From assembly GCF_000364705.1 (NCBI RefSeq), contig NZ_AQOH01000061.1, forward strand, positions 17,392-81,391: a stretch of 64,000 bases of DNA, read 5' to 3'. A program made the translations under genes and the position numbers. This stretch comes from Pseudomonas fuscovaginae SE-1. GTDB lineage: Bacteria; Pseudomonadota; Gammaproteobacteria; Pseudomonadales; Pseudomonadaceae. The notes beneath the pieces were generated by a model. The model saw only the letters and a list, made by a program, of their open reading frames with translations. It was not told the DNA's origin and did no database searches. Of this stretch, positions 48,089 through 57,101 are shown piece by piece; the stretch's first letter is position 1; every line of letters starts with the position of its first letter.

Positions 48089-48315
48089 TGAAGTTAGAAA
48101 TGGCTAGAGGTTTGTTTCTGATCGGGGCGTTGGCTGTCGCTTCCCTGGCGCTGGTGGTCTGGGAACAGCCGCGGCCGCGGGTCCTCAGCATGACCCAGAG
48201 TGCAGAGCGTTGTCCCTTGCCGCGCGTGGCCAAGGCCAGTGTGAGCGTCAAGCCCGATCACGACCTGTTGCTGCTCATGTTCGGGCTTTCCCAGGGCTTG
48301 AAGCCGCAGAGTTGA
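48088..48315 (+). CDS. Small membrane-anchored hypothetical protein of the wapQ operon
   Basis: 75 residues. The ATG shares its A with the wapQ stop (TGATG), which argues for translational coupling. One transmembrane helix or signal anchor lies at about 8-27 (GLFLIGALAVASLALVVW). The periplasmic part is short with a single Cys (ERCPLPRV). I do not recognise a family. A terminator follows at once, so it closes the operon. Confidence 0.75.
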   Translation: MKLEMARGLFLIGALAVASLALVVWEQPRPRVLSMTQSAERCPLPRVAKASVSVKPDHDLLLLMFGLSQGLKPQS

Positions 48316-48330
48316 GACCCTGTTCACCCC

Positions 48331-48358
48331 AAAAGCCTCGCGATCGACGAGGCTTTTT
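48331..48358. terminator. Terminator between wapQ operon and gapA
   Basis: AAAAGCCTCG, loop cgatcga, CGAGGCTTTTT. It lies between convergent genes, and both arms can serve as terminators. Confidence 0.9.
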
Positions 48359-48386
48359 CTTGTGGCCATTCACTCAGGCCTTGCCG

Positions 48387-49388
48387 TCATTCCGCGTTGC
48401 ACAGCGCCAGGCAGTTATCCAGCATGCGGTTGGAGAAGCCCCACTCGTTGTCGTACCAGGCCAGGACCTTGAGCAGCTTGCCGCTGGCCTTGGTGTGGTT
48501 GGCATCGAAGATCGACGACAGCGGGTTGTGGTTGAAGTCGCTGGAGACCAGCGGCAGGGCGTTGTAGCCAAGAATCTTCGAGTGCTGGCTGGCTTCCTTG
48601 AACAGGGCGTTGATCTCGTCGGCGCTGGCTTCGCGCTTGAGCTGCACGGTCAGGTCGACCAGCGACACGTTGATCACCGGCACACGCACGGCCATGCCGG
48701 TCAACTTGCCGGCCAGGGTCGGCAGCACCAGGCCGACGGCTTCCGCTGCGCCGGTCTTGCTCGGGATCATGTTCTGGGTCGCCGAACGGGCGCGGTACGG
48801 GTCGGTATGGTAGACGTCGGTCAGGTTCTGGTCGTTGGTGTAGGCGTGGATGGTGGTCATCAGGCCGCTTTCGATGCCCAGTTCGCGGTGCAGCACCTGG
48901 GCCACCGGGGCCAGGCAGTTGGTGGTGCACGAAGCGTTGGAGATGATTTCGTGGGACTGGCGCAGGATGTCGTGGTTGACGCCATACACCACGGTGGCGT
49001 CGGCACCCTTGGCCGGGGCGGAGATGATCACCTTGCGGGCACCGGCACTGATGTGCGCGGCGGCCTTGGCGCGGTCGGTGAACAGGCCGGTGCATTCGAA
49101 CACCACGTCGATCTTCTCGGCGGCCCAGGGCAGTTCGGCCGGGTTGCGGATCGCGCTGACAGCGATGCGGTCACCGTTGACCGTGAGGCTTTCGTTGTCA
49201 TGTTCCACGCTGGCCTCGAACGCGCCGTGGACGGTGTCGTACTTGAGCAGGTGGGCATTGATCGAGCTGTCGCCCAGGTCATTGATGGCGACGACCTGCA
49301 GGTCCTGACGGTAACCTTGGGTATAGAGTGCGCGCAGGACGTTGCGGCCGATACGGCCAAATCCGTTGATTGCGATTCTTAGCGTCAT
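48387..49388 (-). CDS. gapA: Glyceraldehyde-3-phosphate dehydrogenase, type I
   Basis: 333 residues. NAD-binding opening [18 protein letters not shown]; the catalytic Cys lies in [13 protein letters not shown] with the His in HAYTNDQ. Other motifs are [24 protein letters not shown] and [12 protein letters not shown]. In Pseudomonas this copy works downstream of the Entner-Doudoroff pathway and is HexR-repressed. It diverges from edd across two HexR boxes. Confidence 0.97.
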   Translation of the reverse strand: MTLRIAINGFGRIGRNVLRALYTQGYRQDLQVVAINDLGDSSINAHLLKYDTVHGAFEASVEHDNESLTVNGDRIAVSAIRNPAELPWAAEKIDVVFECTGLFTDRAKAAAHISAGARKVIISAPAKGADATVVYGVNHDILRQSHEIISNASCTTNCLAPVAQVLHRELGIESGLMTTIHAYTNDQNLTDVYHTDPYRARSATQNMIPSKTGAAEAVGLVLPTLAGKLTGMAVRVPVINVSLVDLTVQLKREASADEINALFKEASQHSKILGYNALPLVSSDFNHNPLSSIFDANHTKASGKLLKVLAWYDNEWGFSNRMLDNCLALCNAE

Positions 49389-49413
49389 GGGAAAAGCGCC
49401 TGTCGTAATTTTG

Positions 49414-49428
49414 TTGTTGGAATTACAA
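49414..49428. promoter_or_regulatory. HexR operator proximal to gapA
   Basis: TTGT-TGGAATT-ACAA is a perfect TTGT-N7-ACAA HexR box, 26 bases upstream of gapA. HexR is known in P. putida to repress gap-1, edd and zwf until KDPG binds. Confidence 0.85.
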
Positions 49429-49475
49429 GATTATTCGCATAGAAATAGAAAACAAGCCTTTTTAGTGGCAATATT

Positions 49476-49490
49476 TTGTTTTATCTACAA
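49476..49490. promoter_or_regulatory. HexR operator proximal to edd
   Basis: TTGT-TTTATCT-ACAA, a second perfect TTGT-N7-ACAA box, 110 bases before the edd ATG. The two boxes are 62 bases apart, near-integral helical turns, so paired binding is possible. Confidence 0.85.
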
Positions 49491-49600
49491 CGAGTGACCT
49501 GAATCAACGGGTCCGGATGAACGAAAAGCCCCGCCAGCCGAGGTCTTCGCTCACTTCAGGACGCACAGGTCGCCATATCCGTCAGCCTGGAGTTCTACAC

Positions 49601-51427
49601 ATGCATCCCCGCGTTCTTGAGGTCACCGAACGGCTAATCGCCCGCAGCCGCGCCACCCGCGAGGCGTATCTGGCACTGATTCGTGGTGCCGCCAGCGACG
49701 GGCCCGTGCGCGGCAAGCTGCAGTGCGCGAACTTCGCCCATGGCGTGGCCGGCTGCGGCAGCCAGGACAAGGAAACCCTGCGGATGATGAACGCTGCCAA
49801 CGTGGCGATCGTTTCGTCCTATAACGACATGCTTTCCGCACACCAGCCCTACGAGACCTACCCGGAGCAGATCAAGCAGGCCCTGCGCGAGATCGGCTCG
49901 GTCGGGCAGTTCGCTGGCGGCGTGCCGGCCATGTGCGATGGTGTGACCCAGGGCGAGCCGGGCATGGAACTGGGGATCGCCAGCCGCGAAGTGATCGCGA
50001 TGTCGACCGCGGTGGCGCTGTCGCACAACATGTTCGATGCGGCGCTGATGCTCGGCATCTGCGACAAGATCGTGCCGGGCCTGATGATGGGCTCGCTGCG
50101 TTTCGGCCATCTGCCGACCATCTTCGTGCCGGGCGGGCCGATGGTCTCGGGTATTTCCAACAAGCAGAAGGCCGATGTGCGCCAGCGCTATGCCGAAGGC
50201 AAGGCCAGCCGCGAGGAACTGCTGGAGTCGGAGATGAAGTCCTACCACAGCCCCGGCACCTGCACCTTCTACGGCACCGCCAACACCAACCAGTTGCTGA
50301 TGGAGGTGATGGGCCTGCACCTGCCGGGCGCGTCCTTCGTCAACCCGAACACCCCGCTGCGCGATGCGCTGACCCGCGAGGCGGCGTTCCAGGTCACGCG
50401 CATGACCAGGCAGAGCGGCAACTTCATGCCGATCGGCGAAATCGTCGACGAGCGGGCACTGGTCAACTCCATCGTCGCCCTGCACGCCACCGGCGGCTCG
50501 ACCAACCATACCCTGCACATGCCCGCCATCGCGCGGGCAGCAGGCATCCACCTGACCTGGCAGGACATGGCCGATCTCTCCGAGGTGGTGCCGACCCTGG
50601 CCCACGTCTATCCGAACGGCAAGGCCGACATCAACCACTTCCAGGCGGCGGGCGGCATGTCGTTCCTGATCCGCGAGCTGCTGGAGGCGGGCCTGCTGCA
50701 TGAGGACGTCAACACCGTGGCCGGCCCCGGCCTGAGCCGCTACACCCGCGAGCCGTTCCTGCAGGACGGCAAGCTGGTCTGGCGTGAAGGCCCGACCGAG
50801 AGCCTCGATGAAAACATCCTGCGTCCGGTCGCCCGGGCGTTCTCTCCCGAGGGTGGCCTGAGGGTGATGGAAGGCAACCTCGGCCGGGGTGTGATGAAGG
50901 TGTCCGCCGTGGCGCCGGAACATCAGGTGGTCGAAGCCCCGGCGCTGGTGTTCCAGGATCAGCAGGACCTGGCCGATGCGTTCAAGTCCGGCCAGTTGGA
51001 GAGGGATTTCGTGGCGGTCATGCGCTTCCAGGGCCCGCGTTCCAACGGCATGCCGGAACTGCACAAGATGACCCCGTTTCTTGGCGTGCTGCAGGACCGC
51101 GGCTTCAAGGTCGCGCTGGTCACCGATGGCCGCATGTCCGGTGCCTCGGGCAAGATTCCGGCGGCGATCCATGTCTGCCCTGAAGCCCATGTCGGCGGCG
51201 CGCTGGCACGGGTGCGCGATGGCGACGTGATCCGGGTCGATGGGGTGAAAGGCACGCTGAAGGTGCTGGTCGATGACGCCGAATTCGCCGCGCGCGAGCC
51301 GGCAGTCGGTCTGCTGGGTAATAATGTCGGCTGTGGCCGCGAACTGTTCGGCTTCATGCGCATGGCCTTCAGCTCGGCGGAGCAGGGGGCCAGTGCCTTC
51401 ACTTCGGCCCTGGAGAGCCTTGAATGA
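49601..51427 (+). CDS. edd: Phosphogluconate dehydratase
   Basis: 608 residues from the ATG at 49601 ([16 protein letters not shown]), with GGAG 9 bases before it. The open frame extends 28 codons upstream without family resemblance. Iron-sulphur ligands are in [31 protein letters not shown] and [16 protein letters not shown]. It dehydrates 6-phosphogluconate to KDPG in the Entner-Doudoroff pathway. glk overlaps its end by 4 bases. Confidence 0.97.
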   Translation: MHPRVLEVTERLIARSRATREAYLALIRGAASDGPVRGKLQCANFAHGVAGCGSQDKETLRMMNAANVAIVSSYNDMLSAHQPYETYPEQIKQALREIGSVGQFAGGVPAMCDGVTQGEPGMELGIASREVIAMSTAVALSHNMFDAALMLGICDKIVPGLMMGSLRFGHLPTIFVPGGPMVSGISNKQKADVRQRYAEGKASREELLESEMKSYHSPGTCTFYGTANTNQLLMEVMGLHLPGASFVNPNTPLRDALTREAAFQVTRMTRQSGNFMPIGEIVDERALVNSIVALHATGGSTNHTLHMPAIARAAGIHLTWQDMADLSEVVPTLAHVYPNGKADINHFQAAGGMSFLIRELLEAGLLHEDVNTVAGPGLSRYTREPFLQDGKLVWREGPTESLDENILRPVARAFSPEGGLRVMEGNLGRGVMKVSAVAPEHQVVEAPALVFQDQQDLADAFKSGQLERDFVAVMRFQGPRSNGMPELHKMTPFLGVLQDRGFKVALVTDGRMSGASGKIPAAIHVCPEAHVGGALARVRDGDVIRVDGVKGTLKVLVDDAEFAAREPAVGLLGNNVGCGRELFGFMRMAFSSAEQGASAFTSALESLE

Positions 51428-52383
51428 AATTGGCCCTGGTTGGCGATATCGGCGGGACCAACGCCCGTTTCGCCCTGTGGAAAGATAACGGCCTGGACTC
51501 GGTCAAGGTGCTGGCGACTGCCGACCACGCCTGTCCGGAGGACGCCATCAAGGTCTACCTGAGTGGTCTGGGCCTGCAGCCCGGTGCCATCGGTGCCGTG
51601 TGCCTGTCGGTGGCGGGACCGGTGAGTGGCGATGAGTTCCGCTTCACCAACAATCACTGGCGCCTGAGCCGCAAGGCGTTCTGCGCCACCCTGCAGGTCG
51701 ACGAGTTGTTGCTGGTCAACGATTTCTCGGCCATGGCCCTGGGCATGACCCGCCTGGAGCCTGGCGATTTCCGCGTGGTTTGCGAAGGTACCCCGGAGCC
51801 GCGGCGGCCGGCGGTGGTGATCGGCCCGGGGACCGGTCTCGGGGTCGGTACCCTGCTGGATCTGGGCAACGGTGGTTTCATGGCCCTGCCGGGTGAGGGC
51901 GGGCATGTCGACCTGCCCCTGAGCAGCCCGCGGGAAACCCAACTGTGGCGACACATTCATGACGAAATCGGCCATGTCAGCGCCGAGACCGCCCTCAGTG
52001 GCGGTGGCCTGCCACGCGTCTACCGGGCGATCTGCGCGGTGGATGGGCACACGCCCGTGCTGGAGACCCCGGAGGCGATCACTGCTGCCGGCCTGGCCGG
52101 GGACCCGGTGGCCCGGGAGGTGTTGGAGCAGTTCAGTTGCTGGTTGGGGCGGGTGGCGGGCAACAACGTGCTGACTACGGGAGGGCGCGGTGGGGTCTAT
52201 ATCGTCGGTGGGGTGATTCCGCGCTTCGCCGATTTCTTCATCCAGAGCGGCTTCGCCAAAAGCTTTGCCGACAAGGGGTGCATGAGCGACTACTTCAAGG
52301 GCATCCCGGTGTGGCTGGTGACAGCCCCGTATTCCGGGCTGATCGGGGCCGGCGTGGCCTTGCGGCAGGCGCTCTGCGACTGA
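51424..52383 (+). CDS. glk: Glucokinase
   Basis: 319 residues. Motifs are [17 protein letters not shown] (phosphate-binding), [35 protein letters not shown] and [11 protein letters not shown]. It phosphorylates cytoplasmic glucose from the Gts transporter to glucose-6-phosphate. Translation is coupled to edd (ATGA). It is followed by a REP pair and then gltR. Confidence 0.97.
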   Translation: MKLALVGDIGGTNARFALWKDNGLDSVKVLATADHACPEDAIKVYLSGLGLQPGAIGAVCLSVAGPVSGDEFRFTNNHWRLSRKAFCATLQVDELLLVNDFSAMALGMTRLEPGDFRVVCEGTPEPRRPAVVIGPGTGLGVGTLLDLGNGGFMALPGEGGHVDLPLSSPRETQLWRHIHDEIGHVSAETALSGGGLPRVYRAICAVDGHTPVLETPEAITAAGLAGDPVAREVLEQFSCWLGRVAGNNVLTTGGRGGVYIVGGVIPRFADFFIQSGFAKSFADKGCMSDYFKGIPVWLVTAPYSGLIGAGVALRQALCD

Positions 52384-52398
52384 TTCGGCGCAGGCCTT

Positions 52399-52481
52399 TT
52401 CGCGGGCAAGCCCGGCTCCTGCAGATACGGTGGTGATTTCAAACCCACCGCAGTCCTGTAGCAGCCGGGCTTGCCCGCGAA
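52399..52481. repeat. Inverted REP pair
   Basis: ttcgcgggcaagcccggctc followed by ctgca, and the inverse gtagcagccgggcttgcccg followed by cgaa, between glk and gltR. May limit read-through or stabilise edd-glk mRNA. Confidence 0.85.
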
Positions 52482-52572
52482 TGGCTTCGTATCGGCAACA
52501 CATCTTCACGGCTCAATCGATTGAGGCATAATCCGCGTTTCGGTCCTAACCACAACAACAGGGACATCCACC

Positions 52573-53304
52573 GTGAGCGCATTCAGTAAGTCCATTCTCC
52601 TGGTCGACGACGACCAGGAAATCCGTGAACTGCTGGACACCTACCTCAGCCGTGCCGGTTTCCAGGTGCGTACGGTCGGTGATGGCGCCGGTTTTCGCCA
52701 GGCGCTCAACGACGCCCCGAGCGACCTGGTCATTCTCGACGTGATGCTGCCCGACGAGGATGGCTTCAGCCTCTGCCGCTGGGTTCGGCAGCACCCGCGC
52801 CAGGCCCATGTACCGATCATCATGCTCACCGCCAGTTCCGACGAGGCCGACCGGGTGATCGGCCTGGAACTGGGCGCCGACGATTACCTGGGCAAGCCCT
52901 TCAGCCCCCGCGAGTTGCAGGCACGGATCAAGGCCTTGCTGCGCCGCGCGCAGTTCGGTCAGGAGCGTGGCGGCAGTGAAGTGCTGGCCTTCGACGAGTG
53001 GCGGCTGGATACGGTCAGTCACCGGCTGTTTCATATCGACGGCGAAGAGGTGATTCTCTCCGGTGCCGACTTCGCCCTGCTCAAGCTGTTTCTCGATCAT
53101 CCCCAGGAAATTCTCGACCGCGACACCATCGGCAATGCCACCCGCGGGCGCGACCTGATGCCTCTCGACCGTATCGTCGACATGGCCGTCAGCCGCCTGC
53201 GCCAGCGCCTGCGTGACACCGAAAAACCACCGCGACTGATCCGCACCGTGCGCGGCAGCGGCTACCAACTGGCCGCCAACGTCACGGCCGCCAATGCTCT
53301 CTGA
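52573..53304 (+). CDS. gltR: Response regulator GltR of the glucose-uptake system
   Basis: 243 residues starting at a GTG (CACC-GTG-AGC). OmpR type with phospho-acceptor D56 (LVILDVMLPDEDGFSLCRW) and a C-terminal wing-helix (DRIVDMAVSRLRQRLRD, TVRGSGYQLAANV). GltR in P. aeruginosa and P. putida controls the glucose ABC transporter and oprB. It overlaps gltS by 11 bases. It resembles the regulator at 3951-4661. Confidence 0.93.
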   Translation: MSAFSKSILLVDDDQEIRELLDTYLSRAGFQVRTVGDGAGFRQALNDAPSDLVILDVMLPDEDGFSLCRWVRQHPRQAHVPIIMLTASSDEADRVIGLELGADDYLGKPFSPRELQARIKALLRRAQFGQERGGSEVLAFDEWRLDTVSHRLFHIDGEEVILSGADFALLKLFLDHPQEILDRDTIGNATRGRDLMPLDRIVDMAVSRLRQRLRDTEKPPRLIRTVRGSGYQLAANVTAANAL

Positions 53305-54754
53305 ACTGCGCCAGCGCCTGCCGGTACCCCGTTCGCTGCTTGGCAGGATGCTGCTGCTGACGTTGCTCGCGGTGCTGCTGGCCCAGGCGCTGTCCAGCGT
53401 CATCTGGCTTTCGCAACTGCGCGCCACCCAGCTCGAAGGGCTGGTCACCAGCGCCCGCAGTCTGGCCCATTCCATGACCGCCAGCGTCAGCTACCTGCGC
53501 TCGTTGCCCCTGGCCTATCGGCCGCTGGTGCTCGATCAGTTGCGCAGCATGGGTGGGACGCGGTTCGTCGTGACCCTCAACGACAAGCCGTTGGACATGC
53601 AACTGCTCGGCCCGACCCCACGCAAGACCGCGGTGCTCGAAGCGGTCCACGAGGTGTTGCGCCAGTCCCTGGGCAATAACGTCGATATCACGGTGAATTT
53701 CGTCAGCCCCGACAACCTGCGGATCTTCAATGGCGGCCTGAAGCTCGATGAACTGCCGCGTTCCTGGGCCCACTATGCCCTGACCCTGGAACCGGTGAAC
53801 CCGCCGGTGCTGGTGACGCAGATCCAGATGTCGCCGGGCGAATGGCTGTACATCGCCTCGCTGTTGCCCGAGCCCTACACCAGTCTGGAGGAGGAGGGGC
53901 TGCCGGCCCAGCAGGTGTGGTTCATCCTGCTCACCAGCGGCTTCCTGCTGCTGTTCATCGGCCTGCTGGTGCACTGGCAGAGCCGACCGCTCAAGCGCCT
54001 GGCCCGTGCCGCGCGAGACATGTCGCTGGGGGCGGAGGAGGTGAGGCCGGTGCTCGAGGGCGGTGGCAGCGAAGTGATGGAGGTCGGGCGTGCGCTCAAC
54101 ACCATGCGTGAGCGCATCAGTCGCTACCTGACCGAGCGCAGTCAGTTGTTCAGCGCGATTTCCCACGACCTGCGCACACCCATCACCCGCTTGCGCCTGC
54201 GGGTCGAATTGCTCGAGGACGAGCAGATGCAACTGAAGTTCGGGCGCGATCTCGATGAGTTGGAGATGTTGGTCAAGGGCGCGCTGCAATGCGTGAAGGA
54301 CACCGATATCCACGAGAATATCGAGCCGGTGGACCTCAACCAGGCCCTCGATACCCTGGTCGAATGCTACCTTTCGCCCACCGGCAACGGGCTGGTCAGC
54401 CTCGAGGGCCGGGCGCTTGCTCCCTATCCCGGCAAGCCGTTGGCCCTGCGCCGCTGCATGGGCAACCTGATCGACAACGCCCTCAAGTATGGCGAACGGG
54501 CGCACCTGCACATTGAGGACGATGACAGTGCGTTCATCCTGCACGTCGACGACGAGGGCCCCGGGGTTCCCGAGCAGCGCCTGGAACAGGTGTTCGAGCC
54601 GCACTTCCGCCTGTCCGGCCAGCAGCAGGGCTACGGCCTGGGCCTGGGCATCGCGCGCAACATCGCCCACAGCCATGGCGGCGAAGTGAGCCTGCAGAAC
54701 CTGCGCGAAGGTGGCTTGCGGGTCACTTTGTTCCTGCCGCGAAATGCCGACTGA
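53294..54754 (+). CDS. gltS: Sensor histidine kinase GltS of the glucose-uptake system
   Basis: 486 residues. TM1 is at about 18-40 and TM2 at about 205-228; the periplasmic sensor between them is about 165 residues. HAMP follows, then the H-box H291 (SAISHDLRTPITRLRLR), the N-box (GNLIDNALKYG) and G-boxes (DDEGPGVPEQ, GYGLGLGIARN). It partners GltR and likely responds to glucose or 2-ketogluconate. The gene ends inside the 3' end of the AP2-like gene on the other strand (32-base overlap). Confidence 0.92.
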   Translation: MLSELRQRLPVPRSLLGRMLLLTLLAVLLAQALSSVIWLSQLRATQLEGLVTSARSLAHSMTASVSYLRSLPLAYRPLVLDQLRSMGGTRFVVTLNDKPLDMQLLGPTPRKTAVLEAVHEVLRQSLGNNVDITVNFVSPDNLRIFNGGLKLDELPRSWAHYALTLEPVNPPVLVTQIQMSPGEWLYIASLLPEPYTSLEEEGLPAQQVWFILLTSGFLLLFIGLLVHWQSRPLKRLARAARDMSLGAEEVRPVLEGGGSEVMEVGRALNTMRERISRYLTERSQLFSAISHDLRTPITRLRLRVELLEDEQMQLKFGRDLDELEMLVKGALQCVKDTDIHENIEPVDLNQALDTLVECYLSPTGNGLVSLEGRALAPYPGKPLALRRCMGNLIDNALKYGERAHLHIEDDDSAFILHVDDEGPGVPEQRLEQVFEPHFRLSGQQQGYGLGLGIARNIAHSHGGEVSLQNLREGGLRVTLFLPRNAD

Positions 54755-55367
54755 TCGACAGCGAGGCCTGCTCCGGGCTGATGATCAGGGGTGACGAATC
54801 GTCCTGCGACTGGAGTTCGGTTGTTGAGGCGCGTCGGCATCGGGCCTGGCCGATGGCTGCCTGGATACGATGCTCGCGTACGCGGGCATTGGTTTGGCTG
54901 AAATGCTGTTGCAGGATTTTCATGGCCTCTTCATAGGGCTCTTCGCAAATCGCCAGTTGCCGTTGTCGCTCACTCAGCGCCAGGCGCTTGGCCTGTTCCT
55001 CGCCATGGCGTTCGACGCTGAAGCTGCGGGTCAGGTTGTAGCCATGGATTTTCGTGCTGGCGCGCCAGTAGCCGACATTATTGGTTTCGATCCTCATCAC
55101 CCCCGGATGGCCACTGGTGTTGTGGGGCAGCAGACGCTGGCGACTTTCATAGGTCAGCGCGGCGGGCATTTTCAGTACCAGCGCATTGCGGCATGACTCG
55201 GCAGCCAGCCGCGCCGGCTGTTCGCCGCCGTACTGCTCGAAAGTGAATATCTCGCTCAGCAATCTACCACCCCGGCGCACTTCCACTTTCCAGGCGTATT
55301 GCCGGTTTCCCAGATGCAGGGGGTAGATGCAGCATTGGCGGGCCAGGCGCGGATTGTCGTTGACCAT
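54723..55367 (-). CDS. Protein with two AP2/ERF-like DNA-binding repeats
   Basis: 214 residues. Two repeats of about 40 residues are similar to each other and to the AP2 domain. The first, at about 22-63, reads YAWKVEVRRGGRLLSEIFTF, then YGGEQPARLAAESCRNAL. The second, at about 85-138, reads SGHPGVMRIETNNVGYWRA, then LTRSFSVERHGEEQAKRLAL. This is the AP2 pattern SG-x-G-V, W-x-A, F, G-x-x-A-x-x-A. No catalytic nuclease domain is present. The C-terminal 60 residues are polar. It lies between gltS and the isomerase on the opposite strand. It is probably a nucleic-acid-binding protein. The 32-base overlap with gltS is unusual. Confidence 0.75.
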   Translation of the reverse strand: MVNDNPRLARQCCIYPLHLGNRQYAWKVEVRRGGRLLSEIFTFEQYGGEQPARLAAESCRNALVLKMPAALTYESRQRLLPHNTSGHPGVMRIETNNVGYWRASTKIHGYNLTRSFSVERHGEEQAKRLALSERQRQLAICEEPYEEAMKILQQHFSQTNARVREHRIQAAIGQARCRRASTTELQSQDDSSPLIISPEQASLSISRHFAAGTK

Positions 55368-55576
55368 GGGGCATGCCTCCTTCGCGGGCGTCGGCTTTTC
55401 ATGGGGCGGTCAGGGATGACGATTGGCGAGATTCGCTCAGGCAATGTCGACCTTCAATGTGGGAAAAGGCTTTAGGGATAGCTCCTACAGGGAAAAGGGA
55501 AGCGGCCTAATCGGCATTTTTCCTACTTTGCGTCATGAAGGAGCCTGACAAGGGCTGGGTTTCAGTGTCCCGCAAT

Positions 55577-55594
55577 TGTCACCATCCGGTGACA
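55577..55594. promoter_or_regulatory. 18-bp palindromic operator before the AGE isomerase gene
   Basis: TGTCACC-ATCC-GGTGACA is a perfect 7-4-7 inverted repeat. Sixteen bases downstream is TTACCT (55611-55616), 20 bases later TAGAAT (55637-55642), which I read as the -10 box. The same layout precedes gtsA. The region 55368-55707 otherwise contains no gene. Confidence 0.75.
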
Positions 55595-55707
55595 TTTTCC
55601 TCGGGCTTCGTTACCTGACGCCGCCAGGGTGCTGGTTAGAATCCTTGGCACGACAGGCCACGCCCTGCTCCGGAACAAGCTCCTGAATAACAAGAACGGT
55701 GAAGCGC

Positions 55708-56976
55708 ATGACAGGCGACAGCCTTGAATTTTCGTTCGGCAGTTGGCTGAACGCACCTGCCCATAATGCCTGGTTGATGGAAGAAGGACGGCGCCTGCTG
55801 GCGTTCGCCCGGTCCGCCAGGCTCGCCGAAGGATTCGGCAATCTCGACGGCCAGGGGCGCCTGCCGGCCCAGGCCATGGCCGAAACCATGAACACCGCGC
55901 GCATGACCCACTGTTTTGCCATGGCCCATATCCAGGGCATTCCCGGCTGCCTGCCGCTGGTCGAGCACGGTGTCGCCGCGCTCTGGGGGCCACTGCGCGA
56001 TGCGACCTTCGGTGGCTGGTACGCGACGCCGGGACATCGCGATGGCAACAGCGGCAAGGCCGCCTACCTGCATGCCTTCGTCGCGCTCGCCGCCAGTTCG
56101 GCGGTGGTTGCCGGCAGCCAGGATGCGCCGGGCCTTTTGGCCGAGGCGATCCGGGTGATCGACACGCATTTCTGGAGCGAGGAGGAGGGCGCGCTGCGCG
56201 AGTCCTTCGCCCGTGATTGGAGCAACGAGGAGGCCTATCGCGGCGCCAACAGCAACATGCACGGCACCGAGGCCTTTCTTGCCCTGGCCGACGTCACGGG
56301 CGACAGCCGCTGGCTGGAGCGCGCCTTGCGGATCGTCGAGCGGCTGATTCACCAGCAGGCGGCGGGCAACGGCTTTGCGGTCATCGAGCATTTTGACCGT
56401 CAGTGGCAGCCCCGGCGGGACTACAACGAGGACAATCCTGCCGACGGTTTCCGCCCCTATGGGACGACGCCGGGGCACGCCTTCGAATGGTCCCGGCTGC
56501 TGCTGCACCTCGAGGCGGCCCGTCGTGCGGCCGGGCTGCAGACTCCAGAATGGTTGTTGGAGGACGCCCGCGAGCTGTTCGCCGGCGCCTGTCGCCATGC
56601 CTGGGCGGCGGACGGCCGACCCGGCGTGGTCTACACCCTGGACTGGGAAAATCGCCCGGTGGTCAGCGAGCGCCTGCACTGGGTCCACTGCGAGGCCAGC
56701 GCGACGGCGGCGGCCCTGCTGCGACGCACGGGAGAGCCGCAATACGAAACCTGGTACCGACGTTTCTGGGATTTCAACGAGCTGCATTTCATCGACCGGC
56801 AGCAGGGCGGCTGGCATCACGAACTGGACGATCACAACCGGCCCAGTGCGCGGATCTGGGGCGGCAAGCCCGACCTCTATCACGCCTACCAGGCAGTCCT
56901 GTTACCCTGCCTGCCACTGGCGCCAAGCCTGGCAAGCGCTCTGGCCCGGCACTTTGCGTCGAAAACCGTGGTCTGA
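55708..56976 (+). CDS. AGE-family sugar epimerase/isomerase (YihS/mannose-isomerase-like)
   Basis: 422 residues from the ATG at 55708; the in-frame GTG three codons earlier is less likely. The leader before it (aacaagaac-ggt-gaagcgc-ATG) matches that of gtsA. It has the alpha6/alpha6 barrel of N-acylglucosamine 2-epimerases. The probable catalytic histidines lie in NMHGTEA, GHAFEW and DLYHAYQA; more conserved residues are in HCEASATAA and GGWHHELD. YihS-type members interconvert mannose, fructose and glucose (or sulfoquinovose). Being co-regulated with glucose import, it probably brings another hexose into the pathway. Confidence 0.85.
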   Translation: MTGDSLEFSFGSWLNAPAHNAWLMEEGRRLLAFARSARLAEGFGNLDGQGRLPAQAMAETMNTARMTHCFAMAHIQGIPGCLPLVEHGVAALWGPLRDATFGGWYATPGHRDGNSGKAAYLHAFVALAASSAVVAGSQDAPGLLAEAIRVIDTHFWSEEEGALRESFARDWSNEEAYRGANSNMHGTEAFLALADVTGDSRWLERALRIVERLIHQQAAGNGFAVIEHFDRQWQPRRDYNEDNPADGFRPYGTTPGHAFEWSRLLLHLEAARRAAGLQTPEWLLEDARELFAGACRHAWAADGRPGVVYTLDWENRPVVSERLHWVHCEASATAAALLRRTGEPQYETWYRRFWDFNELHFIDRQQGGWHHELDDHNRPSARIWGGKPDLYHAYQAVLLPCLPLAPSLASALARHFASKTVV

Positions 56977-56980
56977 GCGA

Positions 56981-56998
56981 TGTAACCATGTGGTGACA
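56981..56998. promoter_or_regulatory. 18-bp palindromic operator before gtsA
   Basis: TGTAACC-ATGT-GGTGACA, the copy of the operator at 55577-55594, with one arm base changed. TTACCT follows after 16 bases (57015-57020) and TAGAAT after 20 more (57041-57046). The 12-mer CTTCGTTACCTG and the string TAGAATCC are shared by both promoters. Confidence 0.75.
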
Positions 56999-57101
56999 TT
57001 CGCGCGTCCCTTCGTTACCTGCGAGGGCACTCGCCTTTACTAGAATCCGATGCAGCGCAAGCACCAGACTTGCATGCATAACAACAAGAAAGGTACTTCA
57101 G

